From Candidatus Aminicenantota bacterium (GTDB lineage: Bacteria; Acidobacteriota; Aminicenantia; Aminicenantales; UBA4085): DNA of 64,000 nt. Under the pieces are notes generated by a model that was given only the letters and a program-made list of their open reading frames with translations, ran no database searches and was not told the DNA's origin. The translations under genes and the position numbers were made by a program. The stretch lies in NCBI GenBank assembly GCA_003141555.1, contig PLMN01000007.1, positions 179,331 to 243,330 of the forward strand, read 5' to 3'. This document shows positions 35,057 through 44,149 of this stretch, piece by piece (position 1 is the stretch's first letter; the number at the start of each line of letters is the position of its first letter).

Positions 35057-35737
35057 ATGCCGAGAATCGCGCGGATAGTAATCCCTGGAATTCCGTATCA
35101 TCTCGTCCAGAGAGGCAACCGACGCCAGCAAGTTTTCTTCGAAAACAACGACTATTCTTTTTACCTTCATCTCTTGAGAAAGCACGGATACGAAGCTGGC
35201 GTGCGATTCTGGGCTTATTGCCTTATGCCAAATCACGTTCATTTGATTGCCGCCCCCGAGAAGCCGGAAAGCCTCGCCAAAGCAATGTCGATCGCTGACA
35301 GAAAATACGCGCAAGCCACGAACCTAAAACACGACTGGACCGGAAGCCTTTGGCAAGGGAGGTTCTTTTCATGCCCTCTCGATCACGCCCATCTTTTAGC
35401 CGCAACTCGCTATGCGGAACGAAACCCGGTCCGATCGAGGCTGGTCTCCCTCCCGGCGGAGTACGTTTGGTCAAGCGCCCATTCCCACATTAATGATTCC
35501 CCCGACCCCTTGATTTCAGACAGTATCCTAATGGAGGAGATCACGGATTGGGCCGCATTCGTTGGACAGGAAGAAAACGAAGAAACACTCCAACGATTGC
35601 GCGAATTCACTTCGACGGGAAGACCGCTGGGCAACGCCGATTTTGTCGAGAGATTAGAGAAAATTTCGGGAAGGCGGCTGACGAAAAAACCAGCCGGCCG
35701 GAAATTAGGAAATCAGGTTACTGACACCAATTCGTGA
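35057..35737 (+). CDS. REP-associated tyrosine transposase (RAYT, Y1 HUH family)
   Basis: The protein has 226 residues. The HUH metal site is YCLMPNHVHLI (H60, H62) and the likely catalytic tyrosine is Y84 in IADRKYAQATN. The WQGRFFSCPLD and RYAERNPVRS segments are typical of RAYT proteins. These single-copy enzymes nick REP palindromes on single-stranded DNA. REP-like copies lie on both sides (R2 and R3 upstream, R4 and R5 downstream in inverted orientation). Its base composition is clearly less GC-rich than the neighbours, suggesting transfer. The last codons are encoded by REP copy R4. The gene separates uvrA from mrfA. Confidence 0.92.
   Translation: MPRIARIVIPGIPYHLVQRGNRRQQVFFENNDYSFYLHLLRKHGYEAGVRFWAYCLMPNHVHLIAAPEKPESLAKAMSIADRKYAQATNLKHDWTGSLWQGRFFSCPLDHAHLLAATRYAERNPVRSRLVSLPAEYVWSSAHSHINDSPDPLISDSILMEEITDWAAFVGQEENEETLQRLREFTSTGRPLGNADFVERLEKISGRRLTKKPAGRKLGNQVTDTNS
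35710..35733 (-). repeat. Degenerate REP-like copy R4 inside the 3' end of the RAYT gene
   Basis: In inverted orientation this matches the R1 palindrome at 21 of 24 positions. It encodes the last residues of the transposase (GNQVTDTNS) and ends just before the TGA at 35735-35737. Confidence 0.65.
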
Positions 35738-35744
35738 CGCGCGC

Positions 35745-35775
35745 AATTCGGAAATCAGGTTACTGTCACCGATTT
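35745..35775 (-). repeat. REP-like palindrome R5, right flank of the RAYT gene
   Basis: This 31-base sequence is the exact reverse complement of R1 at 26217-26247. With R2 it brackets the transposase gene as an inverted pair. It ends 21 bases before the mrfA start codon. Confidence 0.82.
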
Positions 35776-35796
35776 ATTTGATAGAATGGCAGCGCC

Positions 35797-38142
35797 ATGA
35801 GCCGACAGGAAAACCTCCTCAAGGCGCTCGACCTCCTCCAGGACGCCGCGCTCCGCAACGACTCGCTCCGCACGATCAAGCACCTCCCCGCCCAGGAGGG
35901 CCGCTACCTCGACTACCCGGCCGATGTCCACCCGGCCCTCGTCAAAGCCCTCCGGGAGAAAGGCTTCGAGCGCCTCTATACCCATCAGCACTCGTGCTGG
36001 GAGGCCGTCCGCCGGGGCGAGAACGCCGTCGTCGTCACGCCCACCGCCTCCGGCAAGACGCTCTGCTACAACCTCCCCGTCCTCGACGCCATGCTCAAGG
36101 ACCCTTCGGCCCGGGCGCTCTACCTCTTCCCGACCAAGGCCCTGGCCAACGACCAGCGGGCCGAGCTCGACGAGACGATCAAGCTCCTGCCGGGCGAGAT
36201 CCGGATCTTCACTTACGACGGCGACACGCCCCAGGACGCCCGCAAGGCCATCCGGGCGCGCGGCCACATCGTCCTGACCAACCCCGACATGCTCCACGCG
36301 GGCATCCTCCCCCACCACACGAAGTGGATCAAGCTCTTCGAGAACCTGCGTTACATCGTCCTCGACGAGCTCCACAACTACCGGGGCATCTTCGGCAGCC
36401 ACCTGGCCAACGTCCTCCGCCGCCTCCGCCGCATCGCCGCCTTCTACGGCACCCACCCCCAATTCATCCTCTGCACGGCCACGATCGCCAACCCGGCCGA
36501 GATGGCCGAGAAGATGATCGAGGCGCCGGTGACCCTCATCGACGACAACGGCGCGCCGCGCGGCGACAAGTACATCGTCTTCACCACGCCGCCCATCGTG
36601 AACAAGGCCCTCGGCATCCGCCGCTCCTACGTCAACGAGTCGCGGCGCATCGCCGCCCTCTTCCTCAAGCACGGCCTCCAGACGATCGTCTTCGCCCAGA
36701 GCCGCCTGATCACCGAGGTCCTGCTGACCTACCTCAAGGAAGACATCGAGAAGACGATCAAGGATGAGGGGCTCATCCGCGGCTACCGGGGCGGCTACCT
36801 GCCCATCCGCCGCCGCGAAATCGAAAAAGGGCTGCGCGAGGGCAAGATCCTGGGCGTCGTCTCGACCAACGCCCTCGAGCTCGGGATCGACATCGGCACG
36901 CTCGACGTGGCCGTCCTCGCCGGCTACCCCGGCTCGATCGCCTCCACCTGGCAGCGCACGGGCCGCGCCGGCCGCAAGACCGGCACATCGGCCGCGGTCC
37001 TCGTCGGATCGAGCGCGCCCCTCGACCAGTTCATCGTCAACCACCCGGACTATTTCTTCTCCAAGACCCCGGAGAAAGCGCTCATCAACCCCGACAATCT
37101 GACGATCCTCATCAACCACATCGAGTGCGCCGCCTTCGAACTGCCGTTCCAGGACGGCGAAATGTTCGGCCGGGCGGAGATCGCCGAGATCCTGATATAT
37201 CTCGAGGAGGAGAAGATCCTCCACCACTCCAAGGAAAAGTGGTACTGGACGTCGGAAGCCTACCCGGCCGACGGCGTCAGCCTGCGGAGCATCAGCTCGG
37301 ACAACTTCGTCGTCGTCGACCAGACCGGGCCCGCGAAAGTCATCGCCGAGGTCGATTTCACGGCCGCCCTGACGACGCTCCACCCCAAGGCGATCTACAT
37401 CTGCGAGGGCGAGCAGTACTATGTCGAAAGCCTCGACTACGAACAGCGCAAAGCCTACGTCAAGAAGACCGACATCGACTACTACACAGACGCCATCGAT
37501 TACACGAAGATCAAGATCCTGGACACGTTCGACACGAAGCGTCTCGACCATTTCGCGGCCCGCCACGGCGAGGTCCACGTGGCCACCCAGGTCGTGGGCT
37601 TCAAGAAGATCAAGTTCCACACCATGGAGAACGTGGGCGCGGGCGACCTGAGCCTGCCCACGAACGAGATGCACACGACGGCCTACTGGGTCACGGTTCC
37701 GGCCCCGCTCCTCCAGGACCTGCCCTTTACCCCGGAACAGAAGATCAACGGCCTCTACGGCCTGTCCTACATCATGCACAGCGTGGCGCCGCTCTTCCTC
37801 ATGTGCGACATCCACGACATCGGCGTCTCGCTCGGCGACAACTCCACGGGCGAATCCATCCCGCCGCGCGATCTCCAGGCGCGCCTCCAAGCCCAGCAGG
37901 GGCCGATCCACCTCGACGCCGACTTCGAGCCGAACATCTTCATCTACGACAGCTTCCCGGGCGGGATCGGCCTCTCGCCATCGCTCTTCGACATCGACAA
38001 GACGCTCCTCGACTATTGCCTCAAGACGATCTCCGCCTGCCCGTGCGCGGAGGGCTGCCCGTCCTGCGTCGGCCCGACCAAGGAAAGCGGCGAACAGGCC
38101 AAGGAGGTCGCCCTGGAGATCCTCAAGCGGATGCTGGGCTAG
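35797..38142 (+). CDS. mrfA: DEAD/DEAH-box helicase with DUF1998 (MrfA/YprA type)
   Basis: The protein has 781 residues, close to B. subtilis MrfA. The helicase core has VTPTASGKTLCYNLPVL near 82, the Walker B DELHNYRG near 190, TGRAGRKTG and the SNTNALELGIDIG-like motif (VVSTNALELGIDIG). The C-terminal DUF1998 region carries the four-cysteine cluster CPCAEGCPSCVGP near 747. MrfA is a 3'-5' helicase that repairs mitomycin-type lesions together with the nuclease MrfB; no mrfB is visible here. It stands next to uvrA but in the opposite direction. Confidence 0.88.
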   Translation: MSRQENLLKALDLLQDAALRNDSLRTIKHLPAQEGRYLDYPADVHPALVKALREKGFERLYTHQHSCWEAVRRGENAVVVTPTASGKTLCYNLPVLDAMLKDPSARALYLFPTKALANDQRAELDETIKLLPGEIRIFTYDGDTPQDARKAIRARGHIVLTNPDMLHAGILPHHTKWIKLFENLRYIVLDELHNYRGIFGSHLANVLRRLRRIAAFYGTHPQFILCTATIANPAEMAEKMIEAPVTLIDDNGAPRGDKYIVFTTPPIVNKALGIRRSYVNESRRIAALFLKHGLQTIVFAQSRLITEVLLTYLKEDIEKTIKDEGLIRGYRGGYLPIRRREIEKGLREGKILGVVSTNALELGIDIGTLDVAVLAGYPGSIASTWQRTGRAGRKTGTSAAVLVGSSAPLDQFIVNHPDYFFSKTPEKALINPDNLTILINHIECAAFELPFQDGEMFGRAEIAEILIYLEEEKILHHSKEKWYWTSEAYPADGVSLRSISSDNFVVVDQTGPAKVIAEVDFTAALTTLHPKAIYICEGEQYYVESLDYEQRKAYVKKTDIDYYTDAIDYTKIKILDTFDTKRLDHFAARHGEVHVATQVVGFKKIKFHTMENVGAGDLSLPTNEMHTTAYWVTVPAPLLQDLPFTPEQKINGLYGLSYIMHSVAPLFLMCDIHDIGVSLGDNSTGESIPPRDLQARLQAQQGPIHLDADFEPNIFIYDSFPGGIGLSPSLFDIDKTLLDYCLKTISACPCAEGCPSCVGPTKESGEQAKEVALEILKRMLG

Positions 38143-38198
38143 GGCGCGTCCCCCCCGCCGGAGTGCCCATTTCCGACCCCCCCGGGGTCAGTCCTCAT

Positions 38199-38227
38199 TT
38201 GAATTCGACCTATCCCTATGCTAAGAT
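38199..38227 (+). promoter_or_regulatory. Promoter of the tol operon
   Basis: TTGAAT (38199-38204) and TAAGAT (38222-38227) are 17 bases apart. The -10 box ends 13 bases before ATG 38241, leaving a leader of about 7 bases with no ribosome site. Confidence 0.6.
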
Positions 38228-38240
38228 TTCATGGACTAAC

Positions 38241-38898
38241 ATGAACATTTTCAAGCTGATCACCGATGCGAGCCCGGTCGTCCAGATCATCCTCCTCATC
38301 CTCCTCTTTTTCTCCGTTTTCTCCTGGACGATCATCATCTACAAGCGCAAGTCCCTGCGGACGGCCGGCGCCCAGTCCCAGAAGTTCCTGGCCATCTTCA
38401 AAAAAAGCCGGAACTTGACCGAAGTCCAGGAGGCGGCCAAGGCCTTCCCGGCCAGCCCCCAAGCAACCCTATTCCTGGCCGGCTACAAGGAAATGGCCTA
38501 CCTGGCCAAGAAGGAAGCCCCCACGGGCTCGGCCAACGGCGGGGCCAGCCTGGACAACATGAGCCGCGCCCTGACCAAAGCCTCGAACGCCGAGGTGGCC
38601 CGGATGGAGAAGATGATGTCCTTCCTGGCCACGACGGGCAGCGTCTCGCCCTTCATCGGCCTCTTCGGGACGGTCTGGGGCATCATGGACGCCTTCCTCC
38701 GGATCAGCATGACGAAGTCGGCCAGCATGCTCTCGGTCGCGCCGGGCATCGCCGAGGCGCTCGTGGCCACGGCCGTCGGCCTGTTCGCGGCCATCCCCGC
38801 GGTCATCGCCTACAACACCTTCCTCCACCGGATCAAGGACGTCATCACCGACATGGAGGACTTCTCTCTCGAGCTCCTGAGCATCGCCGAGAGGCTCT

Positions 38899-38912
<14 letters not shown>
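38241..38912 (+). CDS. tolQ: TolQ/ExbB-family proton-channel subunit
   Basis: The protein has 223 residues from ATG 38241. The first membrane helix is PVVQIILLILLFFSVFSWTIIIY. Two further helices (about 135-158 and 170-195) carry the family motif TGSVSPFIGLFGTVWGIM and the conserved threonine-rich APGIAEALVATAVGLFAAIPAV. With TolR it uses the proton gradient to power the Tol-Pal envelope machine during constriction. It is the first of four tightly overlapping genes. Confidence 0.92.
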
Positions 38913-39353
<441 letters not shown>

Positions 39354-39357
<4 letters not shown>

Positions 39358-40247
39358 CTTTCCGCCTGGGGACGAACGAGCGGCCCTTCAAGCGGGCCAT
39401 GTATTGGTCCGCGGGCTTCCACGTCGTCCTCCTGGTTCTGATCATCGTCAACCCCAGCCTGCCCAAGCCGCGTAAGACAAACCAGTTCTACTACATCAAC
39501 TTCGGCGGCGGGGGGAACGGTGGCTCCGGGGGTGGAGGCGGCGGCATCACGGCCGTCAAGACGCCCGAGGAGACGCTCGCCCCGACGGAGGTGAAACCCC
39601 AGCTCCTCCGCGACCTGACCGCACTCCAGAAGCTCCAACAGGCGCCGCCGCCGTCCTCCTCGCTCCGGTTTCCCGTCGACAAGCCCAAGCGCGAGGTGAA
39701 ACCCAAGCCCGACACCAAGAAGACCGAGATCAGCAAGGTCGATCCCTCGGCCGCCAAGGCTGCGGCCGACAAGGCCGCCGCCGCGAAAGCCGGCGCGTCC
39801 GCCTCGCAGGGCGGAGCCGCAGGCGCCAAAGGCGCGACGATCGCGGCGCCACAGGGCGGGGGATCGGGGCTGACGATCGGCGGCGGCAAGCCCGGCTTCG
39901 GAGAGGGCGCCGGCGGGGGCGGCATCGGCGGCCTAGCCGACCAGATCGGCGAGTCCAACTTCCCCTTCAACTGGTACCTCCAGACCGTCCGGGACAAAAT
40001 CTCGTCCAACTGGTTTGAGTCGCTCGTCGACCCGGGCGTGAGCGGCACGTTCCAGGTGGCGGTCTATTTCCGGATCTTCAAGGACGGGTCGATCTCGACC
40101 GTCGACATCCGGGAGTCGAGCGGCATCAAGACGCTCGACCAGTCCGCTGTCCGGGCGGTCATGCGCTCGGCCAATTTCCCGCCCCTCCCCGACGGCTATG
40201 GCGAGAGCTATCTCGGCATTATCCTGATTTTCGAGCACAGCAAATGA
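39354..40247 (+). CDS. TolA/TonB-like energy transducer
   Basis: The protein has 297 residues. One membrane helix lies near 15-37 (SAGFHVVLLVLIIVNPSL). It is followed by glycine-rich stretches, a Pro/Lys/Ala-rich linker (about 100-160) and a C-terminal TonB-type domain (about 195-297: GTFQVAVYFRIFKDGSISTV, LPDGYGESYLGIILIF). It fills the TolA position between tolR and tolB, although the C-terminal domain looks more like TonB than E. coli TolA. It should link the TolQR motor to Pal/TolB. It overlaps both neighbours by 4 bases. Confidence 0.82.
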
Positions 40248-41599
40248 AAACACGCCAAATCATCGCGACCGCCGTCCTCGCCGCGACGGCCCTGGGCTTC
40301 GCGGCGGCAGGGGCGGGCGCTTCGGCCCGCACCCCCGCGCCCGCCGCCGGCCCCGGGCCCCAGCAGGACGTCACCATGACCATCCGGCAGGGCATGCCGG
40401 CCATCAATCTCGCCCTTCCGAAATTCGCCGTCGGGGAGGGAGCGCAGGCCGTCGCCGACGAGATCTACGGGATCCTCGCGGCCGACGTGAAATACAGCCG
40501 GATCTTCTCGCTCCTGCCAGAGAGCTACTACAGCTACATCCGGCCGCTCGACCGCTCGAACATCATCTTCAAGGACTGGGAGTCCATCAACGCCAACAAC
40601 CTCCTCGTCGGGAGCGTGTCCTTGGACGCGGGCGGGGACGTCACTTTCGAATGGAAGCTCTATGACGTCAAGCCGGGCCAGCCGATGAAAGGCAAGAGCT
40701 ACAAGGCCCGGAAGGAGGACCTGCGCTTCATGGTCCACCGGGCGGCCGACGACCTCACCGCGATCTGGGGCAACAAGCCCGTCTTCGCCACCAAGGTCGC
40801 TTTCGTCTCGAACCGGGACGGCAACGACGAGCTGTACCTGATGGACTACGACGGCGCCGGCCAGACCCGCCTGACGTTCAACAACGTCACCGACTATTCG
40901 CCCGCCCTCTCGCCCGACGGAAAGATGATCGCCTACACCTCCTACCAGAACCTGACCGCGGGCCTCTACATCCTCCAGGTATACGAAGGGCGCCGGCTCG
41001 CGGTGTCGCTGAAGGGAGGTAATTATTCACCGGCCTGGTCGGTCGACGGCAAGAAGCTGGCTTTCAGCTCGTCCATGGACGGCAACCAGGAGATCTACAC
41101 GGCCGACGTCGACGAGGACTCCCTCAAGCGCGGCGCGTTCAAGATCAAGCGCCTGACCTTCAACGGCGGGGTCGACACCTCCCCGACCTGGTCGCCCACG
41201 GGCCGGCAGCTGGCCTTCGTCTCCGACCGGGGCGGCACGCCCCAGATCTACACGATGGACGCCGAGGGATCGAACGTCCAGCGGGTGAGCTTCGGCGGAT
41301 CGAACTGGCACGACGAGCCAGCCTGGTCCCCGGCCGGGGACCGGATCGTGTACGTCGCCCGCGTGGACGAGGTCTTCGACCTCTACGTCCTGGACCTCAT
41401 GTCGAAGAGGATCTCGAAGCTCACCGAGAGCAACGCCCGCAACGAGTCGCCGACCTGGTCGCCCGACGGCCGCCACCTCCTCTTCACTTCGAACATGAAG
41501 GGCGGCATCACCCAGATCTTCACGATCGACTACGACGGGGCCAATCTCCGGCAGCTGACGACCAAAGGCCAGAACAAGTTCGCCGCCTGGGCGAATTAG
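40244..41599 (+). CDS. tolB: Tol-Pal system protein TolB
   Basis: The protein has 451 residues. A signal peptide ends near AGAGASA (about 25). The TolB N-terminal domain (about 40-170) precedes six-bladed propeller repeats with the D-G-x-x-x-W/LxFxS pattern: FVSNRDGNDELYLMDYDG, AWSVDGKKLAFSSSMDG, TWSPTGRQLAFVSDRGG. It is periplasmic and binds Pal and TolA. It overlaps the transducer gene by 4 bases and is followed by a 228-base gap that carries the pal promoter. Confidence 0.93.
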   Translation: MKTRQIIATAVLAATALGFAAAGAGASARTPAPAAGPGPQQDVTMTIRQGMPAINLALPKFAVGEGAQAVADEIYGILAADVKYSRIFSLLPESYYSYIRPLDRSNIIFKDWESINANNLLVGSVSLDAGGDVTFEWKLYDVKPGQPMKGKSYKARKEDLRFMVHRAADDLTAIWGNKPVFATKVAFVSNRDGNDELYLMDYDGAGQTRLTFNNVTDYSPALSPDGKMIAYTSYQNLTAGLYILQVYEGRRLAVSLKGGNYSPAWSVDGKKLAFSSSMDGNQEIYTADVDEDSLKRGAFKIKRLTFNGGVDTSPTWSPTGRQLAFVSDRGGTPQIYTMDAEGSNVQRVSFGGSNWHDEPAWSPAGDRIVYVARVDEVFDLYVLDLMSKRISKLTESNARNESPTWSPDGRHLLFTSNMKGGITQIFTIDYDGANLRQLTTKGQNKFAAWAN

Positions 41600-41632
41600 G
41601 CCGCCCGCCGCGTCTCCCGTGAGAATCCGGGC

Positions 41633-41663
41633 CCTCGGCCGCGTCTATCCTCCCGGGCCGAGG
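41633..41663 (+). terminator. Possible hairpin terminator after tolB
   Basis: CCTCGGCC (41633-41640) pairs with GGCCGAGG (41656-41663) across a 15-base loop. No U-run follows directly, so it may only stabilise or pause the transcript. A weak AAAAAG/CTTTTT hairpin with a T-run lies further on at 41728-41743. Confidence 0.35.
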
Positions 41664-41744
41664 CGGCGAAAATGCGTCGAGAGCGCCGGCCGGGGCCGCA
41701 GGAGCGAAAACCTGCCGTTCCCCCCCGAAAAAGAGGCTTTTTTA

Positions 41745-41774
41745 TTGACACATTCCTCCCGTTCGATGTATAAG
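41745..41774 (+). promoter_or_regulatory. Sigma-70-type promoter of pal
   Basis: TTGACA (41745-41750) and TATAAG (41769-41774) are 18 bases apart. The start of transcription should fall near 41781, at the base of the hairpin at 41780-41799. The leader then carries the AGGAGG ribosome site for ATG 41828. Confidence 0.68.
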
Positions 41775-41779
41775 AATTA

Positions 41780-41799
41780 GGGCAACACTATGGTTGCCC
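41780..41799 (+). other. 5' stem-loop at the start of the pal mRNA
   Basis: GGGCAAC (41780-41786) and GTTGCCC (41793-41799) form a perfect 7-bp stem with a 6-base loop. It sits at the predicted first base of the transcript, where such stems protect mRNAs from 5'-end decay. Confidence 0.5.
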
Positions 41800-41827
41800 C
41801 AATCCACGCATACCTCCAGGAGGAGTC

Positions 41828-42379
41828 ATGAGAAAGCTCATCGTTCTTTCCCTCGCTTGTCTGTTGGCGCTCACCTTCACCACGTCCTGCAAGCCGAAGG
41901 TCAAGGAAGTTCCGCCGCCCCCGCCGCAGGCCAAGGAACAGCCCAGGGTCGAGCGCGTCGAGGCGCCCCAGCCCGTCCAGAAGCCCCAGCTCAGCGAGGA
42001 GGAAATCTTCCTGGCCAAGTCCCTGGACCAGATCAACAAGGACAAGCCCGTCCGGATGATCAACTTCGACTACGATAAATACACGATCCGCGAAGACGCC
42101 AAGGCCATCCTCGAAACGAACGCGGCCTGGATGAAGAAGTTCCGCACGGCCAAGATCCTCATCGAAGGCCATTGCGACGAGCGCGGCACGGAAGACTACA
42201 ACCTGGCCCTGGGCGAGAAGCGGGCCAAGGCGGCCTTCGACTACCTCGCCTCCCTCGGCATCCCGGCCGACCGGATGAAGTCCATCTCCTACGGCAAAAG
42301 CCAGCCGCTCGACATGGGCCACGACGAAGGCGCCTGGCAGAGGAACCGCCGCGACCAGTTCCTGGTCATCGAGAAATAA
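41828..42379 (+). CDS. pal: Peptidoglycan-associated lipoprotein Pal
   Basis: The protein has 183 residues. A lipoprotein signal ends in the lipobox TTSC near residue 23, so the mature protein is lipidated. A Pro/Lys-rich linker (24-60) leads to an OmpA-like peptidoglycan-binding domain with INFDYDKYTI, IEGHCDERGTEDYNLALGEKRA and GIPADRM. The domain's aspartate and arginine contacts for diaminopimelate are in the expected places. It anchors the outer membrane to the wall and binds TolB. It has its own promoter and strong ribosome site. Confidence 0.94.
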   Translation: MRKLIVLSLACLLALTFTTSCKPKVKEVPPPPPQAKEQPRVERVEAPQPVQKPQLSEEEIFLAKSLDQINKDKPVRMINFDYDKYTIREDAKAILETNAAWMKKFRTAKILIEGHCDERGTEDYNLALGEKRAKAAFDYLASLGIPADRMKSISYGKSQPLDMGHDEGAWQRNRRDQFLVIEK

Positions 42380-42391
42380 TCCCGGGGCGCG

Positions 42392-43264
42392 ATGAAGAAG
42401 GCTCTTGGGATCCTGCTGGTCGTCACCCTGGCGGCGCTCCTCGCGGGCGCCCAGGACAAGAGCAAGAAAGCCTATGAGCTTATGTATGACGACATCCAGC
42501 AGCTCAAGCTCCAGGCCGCGCGCCTGGAGAAGAGGGCCGACGCGGCCGCGGACGACCTGAAAGCCGCCCGGGACCTTCTGCGCGACCTCGCGAACCAGTT
42601 CAAGCTCTTCCAGAGCGAGCAGGCCCGGGACGGCGAGACGCTGAAGGGCCTGCCCGCCCAGCTCCAAGTGATCGTCGAGAGGTTCGGCCAGCTCGAAGCC
42701 CTGGTCGTGAAGATATCCGAAGATCTGATCGACCTCAAGTCCCAGCCGCCGGCCGAGCCGGCCCCGGACGCCTCGAAGTCGGGCGACAAAGCCCCGGCCG
42801 GGAAGAAGCCGGCCCAGAACAAGAAGGAGCCCTCCCCAAAGGACAAGCCCGCCGCGGGGGGGACGCCCGTTCAAACCAACATCTCCCCCCAGGACCTCTA
42901 TAAAACCGCCTACGCCGACTACCAGAAAGGCACGTATGAGCTGGCCATCGACGGGTTCAACACTCTGATCGAGCAGTTCCCGTCCAACCCCCTGGCCGAC
43001 GATGCCCTCTACATGGTCGGCGAATGCTACTACAGCCAGAAGAAATTCGGCCCGGCCGTCGAGCAGTTCGACGAGCTGATCGTCAACTACCCGGCCAGCA
43101 ACAAAATCGCGGCGACCTATCTCAAGAAAGGGTACTGCCTGGCCGAGCTCAAGCGCAAGGACGAGGCGATCGCCGTCCTGCGGTTCCTCGTCTCGAAATA
43201 CCCGCTCGACGAGGAAGCGAAAAGCGCCCAACAGAAGATCAAGGAGCTCCTGGAGGAAAGATGA
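42392..43264 (+). CDS. cpoB: Tol-Pal coordinator CpoB/YbgF
   Basis: The protein has 290 residues. A signal peptide (MKKALGILLVVTLAALLAGA) is followed by a coiled-coil region (about 30-115), a Lys/Pro/Ala linker and TPR-like repeats (about 165-290: YADYQKGTYELAIDGFNTLIEQFP, ALYMVGECYYSQKKF). This is the usual plan of CpoB, which links cell-wall synthesis to outer-membrane constriction. It starts 12 bases after pal and overlaps ssb by 4 bases. Confidence 0.87.
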   Translation: MKKALGILLVVTLAALLAGAQDKSKKAYELMYDDIQQLKLQAARLEKRADAAADDLKAARDLLRDLANQFKLFQSEQARDGETLKGLPAQLQVIVERFGQLEALVVKISEDLIDLKSQPPAEPAPDASKSGDKAPAGKKPAQNKKEPSPKDKPAAGGTPVQTNISPQDLYKTAYADYQKGTYELAIDGFNTLIEQFPSNPLADDALYMVGECYYSQKKFGPAVEQFDELIVNYPASNKIAATYLKKGYCLAELKRKDEAIAVLRFLVSKYPLDEEAKSAQQKIKELLEER

Positions 43265-43740
43265 GAGACGTCAACAGCCTGAACCGAGTCATCCTGCTGG
43301 GGCGGCTCGGGCAAAAGCCCGAGCTGAAGGCGCTTCCGCAGACGGACAACAGCCTGGCCCGCTTCACCCTGGCCACGAACGAGAAGGTGTTCAACCGCAA
43401 CACCAACGAGTCGAGCGACCGGACGGAATGGCACAAGATCGTCGTCTGGGGCAAGCTGGCCGAATTCTGCGACAAGTACCTCGACAAGGGCCGCCAGGTC
43501 CTGATCGAAGGGAAGCTCCGCACGCGGCAATGGCAGGACAAGGACGGCAACAAGCGCTCGACGACCGAGGTCGAGGCCATCAATATCGTCCTCGTCGGCA
43601 GCGCCCCGCGCCGCGAGGGCGACTTCGAAGCCGGCGGCGGGCGGCCGCAGCCGCACCGCGACACCGGCCCCGTCGGCGACTTCCCCGGCGAAGACGACGC
43701 CGCCGCGACGGGCGAGGGCGAGGATGAAGTCCCCTTCTGA
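43261..43740 (+). CDS. ssb: Single-stranded DNA-binding protein
   Basis: The protein has about 159 residues from ATG 43261, which overlaps the cpoB stop. The OB fold begins MRDVNSLNRVILLGRLGQ and has ARFTLATNEKVF and TEWHKIVVWGKLAEFCDKYL. A Gly/Pro/Asp-rich linker leads to the acidic tip EDEVPF, which matches the DDIPF-type partner-binding end of bacterial SSB. Its presence in the pal-cpoB operon is unusual for E. coli-type gene order. It overlaps the following cupin gene by 17 bases. Confidence 0.92.
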   Translation: MRDVNSLNRVILLGRLGQKPELKALPQTDNSLARFTLATNEKVFNRNTNESSDRTEWHKIVVWGKLAEFCDKYLDKGRQVLIEGKLRTRQWQDKDGNKRSTTEVEAINIVLVGSAPRREGDFEAGGGRPQPHRDTGPVGDFPGEDDAAATGEGEDEVPF

Positions 43741-44107
43741 GGACGAGAAGGACTTCCGCGCCCGCATCCTCGAAGACGTCCGGCCCTGGGGCAAGTTCCG
43801 GTCCTACCCGCGCGAGAACGCGGGGGCCATCAAGATCATCACGGTCAACCCGGGCGCGACCCTGTCCCTGCAGATCCACCGCCGGCGGGCGGAATTCTGG
43901 ATCGCGCTCGACGACGGCCTGGAGATCACCGTCGGGGACCGCGCCTGGCGGCCTCGCCGGAACGAGGAAATCTACATTCCCCGCGAGGCGCCCCATCGTC
44001 TGCGCTGTCTCGGGCCCGAGCCCGCCCGGGTGATGGAAATCTGGCTGGGCGACTCCGCCGAGGACGACATCGTCCGCCTCGCGGACGACTACGGGCGGAA
44101 GGCCTAG
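43724..44107 (+). CDS. Cupin protein, mannose-6-phosphate isomerase type II C-terminal domain-like
   Basis: The protein has 127 residues. It opens DVRPWGKFRSYPRENAGA and has VNPGATLSLQIHRRRAEFWIAL, EEIYIPREAPHRL and RVMEIWLGD. These are the metal-binding and core strands of the cupin at the end of ManC-type GDP-mannose pyrophosphorylases/isomerases. As a stand-alone domain it may be a phosphomannose isomerase supplying GDP-mannose for the glycan genes. The substrate is inferred. It overlaps ssb by 17 bases, so the two are coupled. Confidence 0.78.
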   Translation: MKSPSEDEKDFRARILEDVRPWGKFRSYPRENAGAIKIITVNPGATLSLQIHRRRAEFWIALDDGLEITVGDRAWRPRRNEEIYIPREAPHRLRCLGPEPARVMEIWLGDSAEDDIVRLADDYGRKA

Positions 44108-44149
44108 GCAGTCCTAAGCACCCTCCCGGCGCGGCTCGAAAGATCCGAT

